From NCBI GenBank assembly GCA_009692485.1, contig SHZB01000016.1, positions 1 to 35,906 of the forward strand: a stretch of 35,906 bases of DNA, written 5' to 3'. Made by a program: the position numbers and the translations under genes. Each line of letters begins with the position of its first letter. Position 1 is the first letter of the stretch. The DNA comes from Myxococcales bacterium. GTDB taxonomy: Bacteria; Myxococcota_A; Polyangia; Polyangiales; Polyangiaceae. Positions 1 through 9,514 of this stretch are shown here, one piece after another. The notes below the pieces were generated by a model. The model was not told the DNA's origin and did no database searches. It worked only from the letters and a program-made list of their open reading frames with translations.

Positions 1-4
1 GATC

Positions 5-907
5 ATGTTCCCGCTCGGTACCGCGATTTACGAGGGCTACGACGAGGACAAAGAGCCGAACAACGATCTCGAAAGCGGCGTCGGCAAGGCGCAGCTCCTC
101 AACAATGTGGCGACATCCGAGATGACCAAACAGATCTTCGACCAGGTGTACGGCCTGCTCGATCCTGCGACGGATAGGGACGTGTACGAGTTCACGGCGC
201 CCGAGGGCTCGAAGGCTCTCTCGGCCACGTTCACGCCGAGCGGCACGGACGGCTACGGCTCGACCGGCGGGCCCGGCCTGATCAAGGTGTGGGACGGCGC
301 CAATTTGCTCTGGGGTCAGCTCGACTACGCCAAGGGTAGCGACGGCTTCGGAAGCCTGCCGATCTCGCCCGGGAAGAAGTACTTCTTCGAGGTCAACAAG
401 CCCGCCGGCGCAGTGCTCGGGGCGAACGACTTCTACTTCTTCAAAGTCGCGACCACCGACACCACGAACCCGCAAGAAGCCGATGACGCCGGGAACGGCT
501 CGTCCGTGGGCGCTGAGGCGGCGATGGCGCAGGCCGGTCAGGACGCGAACACGACGCTCCACTTCCTCGGCGGGACGATCCCGGCGGGCGACACCGATTG
601 GTGGTCGATCGAGGCGGCGATGGGCGACGAGATTGTGGTCGTGTGCTCATCGCAGCGCGCCGGCTCGGGCGTGGCGGACCTGAAGGTCGAGCTGATCAAA
701 GATCTGAATAAGGCGGCGCTGGAGTCCGAGGTCGAGACGGACGCGGCGGACCTCCTCTGGTCCAATAAATCGCCCAACGCGAGCAAGAAGTCGGTCATCG
801 CGCCGTCGGCCGGCACCTACTTCGTGAAGCTCAGCTCGACGAAGATGATCGCGAACGGCCCCGCGTCGGCTCACTACCTGTGCGGCGCGCACGCGATCAC
901 GCCCTGA
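5..907 (+). CDS. Secreted protein with two PPC-like (bacterial pre-peptidase C-terminal-like) domains; possibly 5'-truncated by the window edge
   Basis: ORF 300 aa; EPNNDLESG...DRDVYEFTAPEG and a second EADDAGNGSS...GDTDWWSIEA segment resemble tandem PPC domains; no signal peptide at the apparent start. Confidence 0.6.
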   Translation: MFPLGTAIYEGYDEDKEPNNDLESGVGKAQLLNNVATSEMTKQIFDQVYGLLDPATDRDVYEFTAPEGSKALSATFTPSGTDGYGSTGGPGLIKVWDGANLLWGQLDYAKGSDGFGSLPISPGKKYFFEVNKPAGAVLGANDFYFFKVATTDTTNPQEADDAGNGSSVGAEAAMAQAGQDANTTLHFLGGTIPAGDTDWWSIEAAMGDEIVVVCSSQRAGSGVADLKVELIKDLNKAALESEVETDAADLLWSNKSPNASKKSVIAPSAGTYFVKLSSTKMIANGPASAHYLCGAHAITP

Positions 908-980
908 ACTGACGGGACGCGGCACCGGAACGCGCTCGGGGGAGCAGCGCGCCTGTGCCGCGTCGTGTTATCGCGCGGCT

Positions 981-3092
981 GTGATGATTCGCCGTGTGCT
1001 GCTCGCCGCCTCCTTCGCAGCGATTTCCCAAAGCTGCCGTCCACCCGAGCCTGCGCCCATCGTTGGCGCTCCGCCGGCTACGATCGTGGACGCGGTCGTG
1101 GTTCCAAGCTCCGCTCCGGCCGCGGTGGTTTCGCCCCCGCTCGCGCTCGTCGAGCCGCTCGCCATCGCGACCGACGCCGAGGGCGTGCGGGAGCTCTGCG
1201 ACGACAACCTCGCGCACGCGAAGCGGATCGCCGCGGAGGTCGCCAAGCTCGACGGCGCCCCTCCGGGTACGCTCCGCTGGGAGCACACGCTCGCTCGCCT
1301 CGACGATGTGTTTCTGTCCATCAGCAACGCCTCGGAGCTGCCGTATTTGCTCGGCGTCGTGCACCCGGACGAGGCGGTTCGCAACGCGGCCGAGGAGTGC
1401 GAGAAGAAGACCGACGAGGTCGAGACGGGCCTCTATCTCGACGAGCGAATCGCCGCCGTCGTGCGCGCATTCGCCGACGAGCGCACGCAGCTGAGCGAGG
1501 AGCGACAGCGATTCCTCGTACAGTTGTTGCGAGAGCTTCGCCGCCGTGGCGCCGAGCTCGACCTCGCCGGCAAGGCACGTCTGCGCGACGTCAACCAAGA
1601 GCTCACCGAGCTGGGCCAGCGCTTCATCGCGGAGATCGGCGCGAGCACGCAGTCGCTCGAGGTGTTGCCCGCAGAGCTGCGCGGAATGCCGGACGCGTGG
1701 AAGCAGGCCCATCCACCTCGCGAAAACGGCAAGGTCACGGTCACGACGGACTACCCCGACTATTTCCCATTCGTCACGTACGCGCTCGACCGCAACCTCG
1801 CGCGCGAGCTCTTCATCAAGTTCACGAACCGCGGCGGCGACGCCAACATCGGGCGGCTCGACCGCATCCTGGCGCTAAGGCACGAGAAGGCGAAGCTGTT
1901 CGGTTACGCACACTGGGCCGACTACGCCACCGAGCCCCGCATGGCAAAAAACGCCGCAAATGCCGCCGCATTTCTCACGCGCGTCCGCAGCGCCATCGAG
2001 CCCGCGATCGCGGTTGAGCTCGCGGAGGTCCGCGCCGAGTTCAAGACAGCCGTGCGCGATCCGGAGCGCGCGATGATCGAGCCCGATCGCTACTTCGTGA
2101 ACGATCGCATCAAGAACCAGCGTTACGCGCTCGACACCAAGGCGCTCGCGCAATTCTTCGAAGTCGAGGCCGTGACGACGGGCCTCCTGGCGATCACGGC
2201 GGAGCTTTACGACCTCGAGTATCGCCCGCTCGAACAAGTCCTGTGGCACGCCACCGTGAAAGGCTACGAGGTCTTCTCCGCGGGCGCGTCGATCGGAAAG
2301 ATCTACCTCGATCTCGCGCCGCGAGCGCACAAGTACAAGCACGCCGCGATGTTCGGGATCCGAACCGGCAAGACGCTGGCGGACGGCACTCGGCAAACCC
2401 CGATAGCGGCGCTCGTTTGCAATTTCCCTGCGCCGGGCGAGCCGATGCCGCACGAAGAGGTCGTCACTTATTTTCACGAGTTTGGGCATGTGCTCCACCA
2501 CATCCTCACCGAGACCGAGCTCGCGTCGTTCGCAGGAACCAACACCGTGCGCGATTTCGTCGAAGCGCCGTCGCAAATGTTCGAAGAGTGGGCGTGGTCG
2601 CCCGAAGCCCTGGCCCGTTTCGCGCGGCACCGGACGACCGGCGTGCCGTTGGCCGCGGCGATGCTCGAGTCGATGGCGCGCTCACGCCGTTTTGGCGTCG
2701 CCCTGCACACCGAGCGGCAGCTCTTTCTCGCGCGCCTCGACCTCAGCTACCACACGACGACGCCGCCCTTCGACACGACGGCCTTGCTCGAGCGCACCCA
2801 CGACGAAGAGTTCTCTTTTCGCTATGTGAAGGGCACGCACTTTCAGTCGAGCTTCGGACACCTGATCGGCTACGACGCCGGCTATTACGGCTATCAATGG
2901 TCGCTGGCGCTCGCACACGACGCGCTCGGCCGCTTCAAAAAAGCCGGGCTCTTCAACAAGGAAGTAGCCAGAGCATGGCGCACCCAGGTCCTCGCCCGAG
3001 GCGGCTCACGCGACGAGCGCACCATGCTTCGCGAATTTCTCGGACGCGAGCCAAGCGAGCACGCTTACGCGAAGTTTCTCAGCGGCAACTGA
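981..3092 (+). CDS. M3-family (oligopeptidase/thimet-like) zinc metallopeptidase, putative lipoprotein
   Basis: HExxH motif in EEVVTYFHEFGHVLHHIL; N-terminal MMIRRVLLAASFAAISQSC lipobox-like; start GTG 981 or ATG 984. Confidence 0.9.
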   Translation: MMIRRVLLAASFAAISQSCRPPEPAPIVGAPPATIVDAVVVPSSAPAAVVSPPLALVEPLAIATDAEGVRELCDDNLAHAKRIAAEVAKLDGAPPGTLRWEHTLARLDDVFLSISNASELPYLLGVVHPDEAVRNAAEECEKKTDEVETGLYLDERIAAVVRAFADERTQLSEERQRFLVQLLRELRRRGAELDLAGKARLRDVNQELTELGQRFIAEIGASTQSLEVLPAELRGMPDAWKQAHPPRENGKVTVTTDYPDYFPFVTYALDRNLARELFIKFTNRGGDANIGRLDRILALRHEKAKLFGYAHWADYATEPRMAKNAANAAAFLTRVRSAIEPAIAVELAEVRAEFKTAVRDPERAMIEPDRYFVNDRIKNQRYALDTKALAQFFEVEAVTTGLLAITAELYDLEYRPLEQVLWHATVKGYEVFSAGASIGKIYLDLAPRAHKYKHAAMFGIRTGKTLADGTRQTPIAALVCNFPAPGEPMPHEEVVTYFHEFGHVLHHILTETELASFAGTNTVRDFVEAPSQMFEEWAWSPEALARFARHRTTGVPLAAAMLESMARSRRFGVALHTERQLFLARLDLSYHTTTPPFDTTALLERTHDEEFSFRYVKGTHFQSSFGHLIGYDAGYYGYQWSLALAHDALGRFKKAGLFNKEVARAWRTQVLARGGSRDERTMLREFLGREPSEHAYAKFLSGN

Positions 3093-3230
3093 GCGCGCAA
3101 TAAACAGAGCACCGTCAGGTGATCGCGCAATAAACAGAGCACCGTCAGGTGATCGCGCAATAAACAGAGCACCGTCAGGTGATCGCGCAATAAACAGAGC
3201 ACCGTCAGGTGATCGCGCAATAAACAGAGC
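3090..3230 (+). repeat. 30-bp tandem array (about 4.7 copies) that starts exactly on the M3 peptidase stop codon
   Basis: TGA[G/T]CGCGCAATAAACAGAGCACCGTCAGG at 3090, 3120, 3150, 3180 and partial at 3210; ends at 3230, one base before the convergent stop at 3231. Confidence 0.97.
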
Positions 3231-6200
3231 TCAGCGCGCGACCAGGCTGACTCCGACGCGCTGGCGGAGCTTCGTGAACGCGGCGCCCACCGAGAAGGCA
3301 CACAGGTCGGCGATCTTTGCACTCGCGGTGCTGAAGGCCGTGTCGCCCTCGGCCCGGATCATCGCGATCGCGGTCTCGAGGCTGCCCGAGAGCAGGAGGC
3401 CCGCCCGCGCCGCGCACCGCTCGACCGATGCGCCCCACGCCGCCAGATCGAGCGCGCCGCCGCGTGAAGTCAATTGCATGATCGCCGCCTCAAGCTCGCG
3501 CCGCTCCGCGTCCGTGATCTGGGTTGCGAGCAGCGTGGCGAGCGCCTCGGCATTCGCCACGATGGTCGCAGAGCCAGGCGCGGTGCCCAGCACGAGCTTC
3601 ACGGCAGCAAGAAAGGAGACCGAGAGTTCAGCGACGGAGGGACAGTGCGCCATCACCTCGTGCTCTGGAAGTCGCATGGCGAGGTGCCGCGACGCGACGA
3701 ATGCGAGCTCGAGAACCGTGCGCCGGCTCAACGCCGAGCGACCGATGACGAGGGCTTGGTGAGCGGCCACGCGAGCCTCGACGAGGGCGTCGGATTTGTC
3801 ATCGATGTGCACACTGGGAAGCACCATGTCGAGCTGCGTCGCCGCCCACGCGAGCGTGCGCACGACGGTGACGGTGGAGGTCTCCGGATCTTGGCGCAGC
3901 CCAGGAAGCGTCGATGGCGTGCCAGCCAGGTCGAGCTGTGCGAGCCGTACGCGAAGGAGCGCCGGCGCGAGCGCCTTCATGACCCGATCGACGTCGGGAT
4001 CGCCCGCCGCGTGACCGCGTACGGCGGGTGTCCGCAGCCATCCCCAGCTCTCGGCCGAGAGAACGCGCGTGAAGGTCGGGACGGTCTCGAGTTTCTCGCG
4101 GCGGTAAAGGGCCTGCTCCGCCTCGTTCGCGAAGCCGAGCGTCACCGCGACGCTCGCCGCGAGGAACGAGGTCTCGGGCTCGCCGTGCCGTTCCGCGAGT
4201 GCGAAGAGATCGTGGTAGGTGTCGTGCCGCTCCGGCGCGCGGCTGATCGCTCCGCGGAGATAGCCGAGCACGCGCCCCGCATCGTCGAGCTCGCGACCGA
4301 GGGCGGCGCCGAACAAGTACGCGGAGAGAACGTCGTCACTGCGCGCCAGCTTCTCGTCCGTGGCACGGAGTGCGAGCTCTTCGTCGATCGCACCGAGCGC
4401 GAGCGTCACGTCCTCGAGGTGATCGCGATAGAGCAGGGCGAGCCGACGCAGCAAAACCGCGCGCAGCTTCTTGTGAGGCGCATCGTCGGACGCGGCTAAC
4501 GCGGCCACCATCTTGCGATAGACCCGCTCGAGCTCAGCCCACTCTTGATTCTCTGCCAGCGTCGTGGCGAGCAGCTCGAGCGCATCGAGTCGCCCCGAGT
4601 CGGTGTCGATCGCGAGCTCGAGTGCGGCGAGCCCCCGTTCTTCAGAAGCAGCGTCGCGGAGACAGTATTGGCCGAGCTCGAAGTAGAGGCCCGCCCGCAA
4701 GACCTTGTCCTCGGTGAGCTCCGCGAGCTCGCCACGAAGCGCGATCGTTTGCTCGATGTCGCCCTGCTGTTCGTAGAGCGCCCGCAGCCGCTCGATGGGC
4801 TCTCTTCGCTGTGGGGAGGAGGCACGTGCCGCCGAAAACCGCTCGATGGCAAGAGCGCTGTCACGCCCCGATTCGAGCCAGCGATCTCCGAACGCCAGCA
4901 AGCGCGTGAAACGCAGGTCCGTGCCAAGAGCGAGCGACGCGAGAAGTTTTTGTTCGAGCGCGGGCATCGCGCGCCAGTTGCCCTCGTCTGCGAAAATGTC
5001 GAGCATCGGCAACAGCGCCCGCTCGTCGTCGGGCAGCATCGTGAGCGCCTTCTCGAAATTGGAAATGGCGAGGCGCGCGTTGCCCTGACAGCGCAGCACC
5101 TCGCCGCGCCGAATGTAGATCTCGCCCCGCACAGTGCCCGTCGCCGTCCCGAGCTTGCCTAGCGCCTGCTTGAGTTCGTTCGAGGCCTCATCGAGTGCGC
5201 CCCGCGCCAAGAACACGTCACTCTCGCGAATGTGGTCTTCGACCGAGACCAGGCGCGCAGGCCGGTTTTTCGGCTCGATGTCGACGTGTGGGGGCTCGGG
5301 CGCTGCCGACGTGGGCGCCTGGAGCCGCGCGGTCTCGACAGGCACCTCGAGCCCTTGCGCGTGTGGCGCTGCTGGCGCCGATTGCGCTCGCGTGTGCGGC
5401 GCTGGTATCGCCGAAGCCTCAGCGGGCGGCGCACTCGGCGACGTGCTGATGGGCACTCGCTTCTCCGCATCGCCCGATTCGTACGGTGGCGACTCGTTCG
5501 ATATGGCCACGCGGACCGCGCCATCAGCTTGCTTTTGCGCAAGCACCCCAGCTTCGATCGCGAAGGCACCGGGACGCGGCTCGGTCCGGCGGCGCCGTGC
5601 GTCGACGCGCGCAGAAATCATCACCTTCGGCAACGCCGCCCGCTCGACAAAGCGAACGCCCCGGTCGGCCGCGAGACTGACGAAATCGACGCGATCCGAG
5701 GGCGGCGGCGCACGCTTCGGCTCAGCCGAGCGACGCTGCGAGCCTGCCGCGACTGGCGCGCCAGCCGGCTCTTCGGCAACGGGCACCGGCACGGGCGCGG
5801 GCACCGGCGCGAGCACGGGAACAGGCGCGGGCACCGGCACGGGAACAGGCACGGGCGCGGGCACCGGCGCGAGCACGGGAACAGGCGCGGGCACGGCTAG
5901 TGCAAATTCGACGGCTGCTCGATGTGCCGCCGCCGGCACCTCGAGAAACGCAACCGCGTCGAGCGGCGCGCGCGCCGGAGGTTGGCTCAACCTTCGCGTG
6001 CTCGGCGGCAGCGGCTCGGGCGCACCGGAGCGCAATGAGTCGGGGATGGGCGTCATGCGTGGCGCGATCGCGGCGGCCTGGCGTCGCAGCGCCGATTTCC
6101 GCTGAAGACCCGACGACGGCGCCGCTTGCGCGCTCTCTTCGACGACCGGAGCTGCCGCGCGCAGCGTGAGGGAAGGCCGTTTTCCTGGCGAATAGAGCAC

Positions 6201-6818
6201 CACGTTGGGCCACGCGCCGAGCTCCGCGCGCTGGATCGAATGCGCGTAGGTCTTCTTGACCGTGAGTGCGCCCGCGTGCTCATCGAGGGTCTCGAGCAAG
6301 GCCGCGGTGAGCCGTGAAGGCATGCGCTCTGGATGCACTCCGATGCCGCGAACCGTGAGCACCGCCTCGACGCCGTCGTCAGCTTCCGCGAGCGCCGCTT
6401 GCAGCGCAGCCGCTACGGATTGCAGCCGCGCGAGACCAGCGTTCGCCGGATCTACGCGCGCCTCGAGCCACACGGCCACCGGGCCACCGACCCGTCTTGC
6501 GATCGTCCGGCGCACGTCCGCGATGGCGTCGCCGATCTCGGGGTGCGCGGGATCGAGGCAGAAAAAGCACTCGCCGTCGTCCACCACGGCGACGAGCGTC
6601 GAAGCATAGAGCAGGGCGCATTCGATGTCGGCCCCGTGTTGCGCGAACAGCGAATCGAGTTGCTCTGCGACGTCGATGCTCGCGTCGAGCGTGACGACCT
6701 CAAATCCTAGATCACCCAACGCAAAGCGTTCGCGCACGAGGCTCGCGTCGCGTTCGCCCGGCACGGCTCCGGGGCCAGCAAGGTCCGGCCGCGCAGCTGC
6801 GATGATCAGAAGCCGCAT
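3231..6818 (-). CDS. Large TPR protein with N-terminal caspase-like (probably inactive) domain and Pro/Val/Ala linker
   Basis: 1195-aa ORF; N-terminus resembles caspase p20 fold (see findings); central PVPAPVPV linker; C-terminal half with TPR-like helices. Confidence 0.8.
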   Translation of the reverse strand: MRLLIIAAARPDLAGPGAVPGERDASLVRERFALGDLGFEVVTLDASIDVAEQLDSLFAQHGADIECALLYASTLVAVVDDGECFFCLDPAHPEIGDAIADVRRTIARRVGGPVAVWLEARVDPANAGLARLQSVAAALQAALAEADDGVEAVLTVRGIGVHPERMPSRLTAALLETLDEHAGALTVKKTYAHSIQRAELGAWPNVVLYSPGKRPSLTLRAAAPVVEESAQAAPSSGLQRKSALRRQAAAIAPRMTPIPDSLRSGAPEPLPPSTRRLSQPPARAPLDAVAFLEVPAAAHRAAVEFALAVPAPVPVLAPVPAPVPVPVPVPAPVPVLAPVPAPVPVPVAEEPAGAPVAAGSQRRSAEPKRAPPPSDRVDFVSLAADRGVRFVERAALPKVMISARVDARRRRTEPRPGAFAIEAGVLAQKQADGAVRVAISNESPPYESGDAEKRVPISTSPSAPPAEASAIPAPHTRAQSAPAAPHAQGLEVPVETARLQAPTSAAPEPPHVDIEPKNRPARLVSVEDHIRESDVFLARGALDEASNELKQALGKLGTATGTVRGEIYIRRGEVLRCQGNARLAISNFEKALTMLPDDERALLPMLDIFADEGNWRAMPALEQKLLASLALGTDLRFTRLLAFGDRWLESGRDSALAIERFSAARASSPQRREPIERLRALYEQQGDIEQTIALRGELAELTEDKVLRAGLYFELGQYCLRDAASEERGLAALELAIDTDSGRLDALELLATTLAENQEWAELERVYRKMVAALAASDDAPHKKLRAVLLRRLALLYRDHLEDVTLALGAIDEELALRATDEKLARSDDVLSAYLFGAALGRELDDAGRVLGYLRGAISRAPERHDTYHDLFALAERHGEPETSFLAASVAVTLGFANEAEQALYRREKLETVPTFTRVLSAESWGWLRTPAVRGHAAGDPDVDRVMKALAPALLRVRLAQLDLAGTPSTLPGLRQDPETSTVTVVRTLAWAATQLDMVLPSVHIDDKSDALVEARVAAHQALVIGRSALSRRTVLELAFVASRHLAMRLPEHEVMAHCPSVAELSVSFLAAVKLVLGTAPGSATIVANAEALATLLATQITDAERRELEAAIMQLTSRGGALDLAAWGASVERCAARAGLLLSGSLETAIAMIRAEGDTAFSTASAKIADLCAFSVGAAFTKLRQRVGVSLVAR
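5788..5895 (-). repeat. 60-bp in-frame duplication encoding the PVPVLAPVPAPVPVPV linker
   Basis: ggcacgggcgcgggcaccggcgcgagcacggga occurs at 5788 and again at 5848. Confidence 0.9.
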
Positions 6819-6851
6819 GAAGCGCTCGGGCGGAGGGGTTGAAAGACGATC

Positions 6852-7130
6852 TCAGTCACAGATTTTTTCGAGCTCTTCGAAGGCCGACTCGCACGCATCC
6901 GAGCTGGCGACATCCACGATGATTTCACACGAGAGCTGCTGGCTCGGATCCACGCATCGTTCGCAGAGCGTCTGAAGATCGTCGCAGGGCTCGGCACAGC
7001 CTGAACCCATCGCGAGTGTTGCGAACCATGCGAGCGCGAACCACCGCTCCCCGCGCCTCGCTGCATTTGTCGAATGGCGGCAGATCTCCTGGTCGAGCGC
7101 GGACACGGCGCGCCATAGTACTTCCGCCAT
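6852..7130 (-). CDS. Small Cys-rich putative lipoprotein
   Basis: RRGERWFALAWFATLAMGSGC signal/lipobox followed by CDDLQTLCERC...C...C...C; true start may be internal. Confidence 0.5.
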   Translation of the reverse strand: MAEVLWRAVSALDQEICRHSTNAARRGERWFALAWFATLAMGSGCAEPCDDLQTLCERCVDPSQQLSCEIIVDVASSDACESAFEELEKICD

Positions 7131-7200
7131 CCGCTCCCGCCAGCGCGTAGTTCAACGGGCCGCGCTTTCGCCCCGAATCGAGTTAGGTTAACCGAGCAGC

Positions 7201-9489
7201 ATGAGCGCCACCATCTCACACTCGTCGTTCTATCAAAGCTTCGCGCGCCGTGTCGCCGCGGCCCGCGATCGGGTCGGCCGCCCGCTCACCTTCGCCGAGA
7301 AGATCCTCTTTTCGCATCTCGCACCGATGGGCCGGCAAGACCCCGCGCACGCCGTGCCTGAACGCAAGAAGAGCTACGCTGGCCTCTACCCCGACCGAGT
7401 CGCGATGCAGGACGCCACGGCTCAGATGGCGCTGCTGCAGTTCATGCACGCAGGCCGCGACACGACGGCGGTTCCGAGCACGGTCCACTGCGATCACCTG
7501 ATCCGGGCACACGTCGGCGCGAAGAGCGATCTGCTCAAGGCGTACGACGAAAACGACGAGGTCTTCGCGTTTCTCAGCACTGTCTCGCAGCGCTACGGCA
7601 TCGGCTTCTGGAAGCCTGGCGCGGGCATCATCCACCAGGTCGTGCTCGAGAACTACGCGATGCCCGGTGCCATGATGATCGGCACCGACTCGCACACGCC
7701 GAACGCGGGCGGCCTCGGCATGGTGGCGATCGGAGTCGGCGGCGCGGACGCGGTCGACGTCATGGTCGGCGAGCCCTTCGATTTGCGGTGGCCGGGGCTC
7801 ATCGGTGTTCGACTCACCGGCAAGCTCGACGGCTGGACCTCGCCCAAGGACGTCATCCTCAAGCTGTGCAGCATTCTCACGGTGAAGGGCGGCACCGGCC
7901 ACATCGTCGAGTTTTTCGGCCCCGGCACGCGCGCGCTCAGCTGCACCGGCAAGGGCACGATCACGAACATGGGAGCCGAACACGGCGCGACCACGAGCGT
8001 GTTTCCCTACGACGACCGCATGCGCGTCTACCTCGAGTCCACGAGCCGCTCCGACATCGCCACTCTCTGTGAGGCCCACGCCGCCGAGCTGCGCGCCGAC
8101 GCCGAGGTCGAGGCCTCGCCCGAGAAGTACTTCGACCGCGTGATCGAGATCGACTTGTCCACGCTGGAGCCCCACCTCGTTGGTCCGCACACGCCCGATC
8201 TCGCGCGCCCCGTCTCCGAGATGGCCGCCGAGCTAGCGCGCGAAGGCTACCCCGAGCAAGTCAGCTACGCGCTCATCGGCAGTTGCACGAACTCGTCCTA
8301 CGAAGACATGGAGCGCGCGGCGCACGTCGCTCGTCAGGCACTCGACAAGGGCGTGAAGGTGCTCGCGCCGCTGATGGTCTCACCGGGCTCGGACCAGATT
8401 TTCGCGACGATCGAGCGCGATGGCCAGCTCGCTGCGCTCGAGGCTGCGGGCGCGACCGTGCTCTCGAATGCGTGCGGCCCGTGCATCGGGCAGTGGCAGC
8501 GCGACGGCGTCACGGCGGGCACCAAGAACACGATCGTCACCAGCTTCAACCGCAATTTCCGCGGCCGCAACGACAGCAACGGCGAGACGCTTGCGTTCAT
8601 CGGCAGCCCAGAGATCGTCATCGCCCTCGCGCTTTCGGGCCGCCTCGGCTTCGATCCGCGTCGCGATTCGCTCACCGCTTCGGACGGCTCGAGCTTCATG
8701 CTGACGCCGCCGGTCGCACCCGAGGTCCCCGCGCGCGGCTTTGCCACCGGGGCCGACGGCTACATCGCGCCGCCCGAGGACGGCCGTGCGCTCGAGGTGA
8801 CGATCGACGTCGGGAGCCAACGCCTGCAGCTGCTCGACCGCTTCACGGCCTGGGACCAGAAGGACTTCAGCGATCTCGTGGTGCTGCTGAAAGCGAGCGG
8901 AAAATGCACGACGGACCACATCTCACCCGCCGGTGCGTGGCTTCGTTTTCGCGGCCACCTCGACAAGATCAGCGACAACATGTTCATCGGCGCGGTCAAC
9001 GCATTTGCCGAAAAACCCGGCACCGGCGTGAATGTACTCACGGGCGAGGCGGGAGTTTCGTTGCCGCAAATCGCGCGCGAATACAAGGCCAAATCCCAGG
9101 GCTGGCTCGCGGTCGGCGACGAGAACTACGGCGAAGGCTCGAGCCGCGAACACGCCGCGATGTCGCCACGATTCCTGGGGGCGCGGGCGGTCCTGGTACG
9201 CAGCTTCGCCCGCATCGCCGAGACGAATTTGAAGAAGCAGGGCGTCTTGCCGCTCACCTTCGCTGAGCCGGCCGACTACGAAAAGATCCGCCACGACGAC
9301 CGCGTCGCGATCACCGGGCTCGCCGGGACGGAGGGCCTCGCGCCGGGCCGTCCGGCGACCGTGACTCTCTCGCACGCGGACGGGACGACAGAAACCTTCG
9401 CGGCCAACCACTCGCTCAGCGCCGTTCAGATCCAGTGGTTCAAGGCCGGCTCGACCCTCAATGCGCTCGCGCTGCGAGAGTCGCGCTGA
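7201..9489 (+). CDS. acn: Aconitate hydratase, mitochondrial-type
   Basis: 762 aa; MIGTDSHTPNAGGLGMVAIGVGGADAVD, SCTNSSYEDM, SNACGPCIGQW, GDENYGEGSSREHAAMSPR. Confidence 0.95.
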   Translation: MSATISHSSFYQSFARRVAAARDRVGRPLTFAEKILFSHLAPMGRQDPAHAVPERKKSYAGLYPDRVAMQDATAQMALLQFMHAGRDTTAVPSTVHCDHLIRAHVGAKSDLLKAYDENDEVFAFLSTVSQRYGIGFWKPGAGIIHQVVLENYAMPGAMMIGTDSHTPNAGGLGMVAIGVGGADAVDVMVGEPFDLRWPGLIGVRLTGKLDGWTSPKDVILKLCSILTVKGGTGHIVEFFGPGTRALSCTGKGTITNMGAEHGATTSVFPYDDRMRVYLESTSRSDIATLCEAHAAELRADAEVEASPEKYFDRVIEIDLSTLEPHLVGPHTPDLARPVSEMAAELAREGYPEQVSYALIGSCTNSSYEDMERAAHVARQALDKGVKVLAPLMVSPGSDQIFATIERDGQLAALEAAGATVLSNACGPCIGQWQRDGVTAGTKNTIVTSFNRNFRGRNDSNGETLAFIGSPEIVIALALSGRLGFDPRRDSLTASDGSSFMLTPPVAPEVPARGFATGADGYIAPPEDGRALEVTIDVGSQRLQLLDRFTAWDQKDFSDLVVLLKASGKCTTDHISPAGAWLRFRGHLDKISDNMFIGAVNAFAEKPGTGVNVLTGEAGVSLPQIAREYKAKSQGWLAVGDENYGEGSSREHAAMSPRFLGARAVLVRSFARIAETNLKKQGVLPLTFAEPADYEKIRHDDRVAITGLAGTEGLAPGRPATVTLSHADGTTETFAANHSLSAVQIQWFKAGSTLNALALRESR

Positions 9490-9514
9490 CGAGACCGCAT
9501 CGTGGAGAGAGCCG

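Noticed and set aside
3090-3230. CRISPR array interpretation of the 30-bp repeat
   Set aside because: Units are directly abutting with no spacers and no cas genes nearby.
3065-3322. Minus-strand 85-aa ORF with LLRDHLTVLC repeats
   Set aside because: By-product of a 30-bp period divisible by 3; overlaps two real genes' ends and has no start context.
3474-4499. Several long plus-strand ORFs antisense to the TPR/pseudo-caspase gene
   Set aside because: No recognisable domains, Arg/Ala-rich mirror-frame composition.
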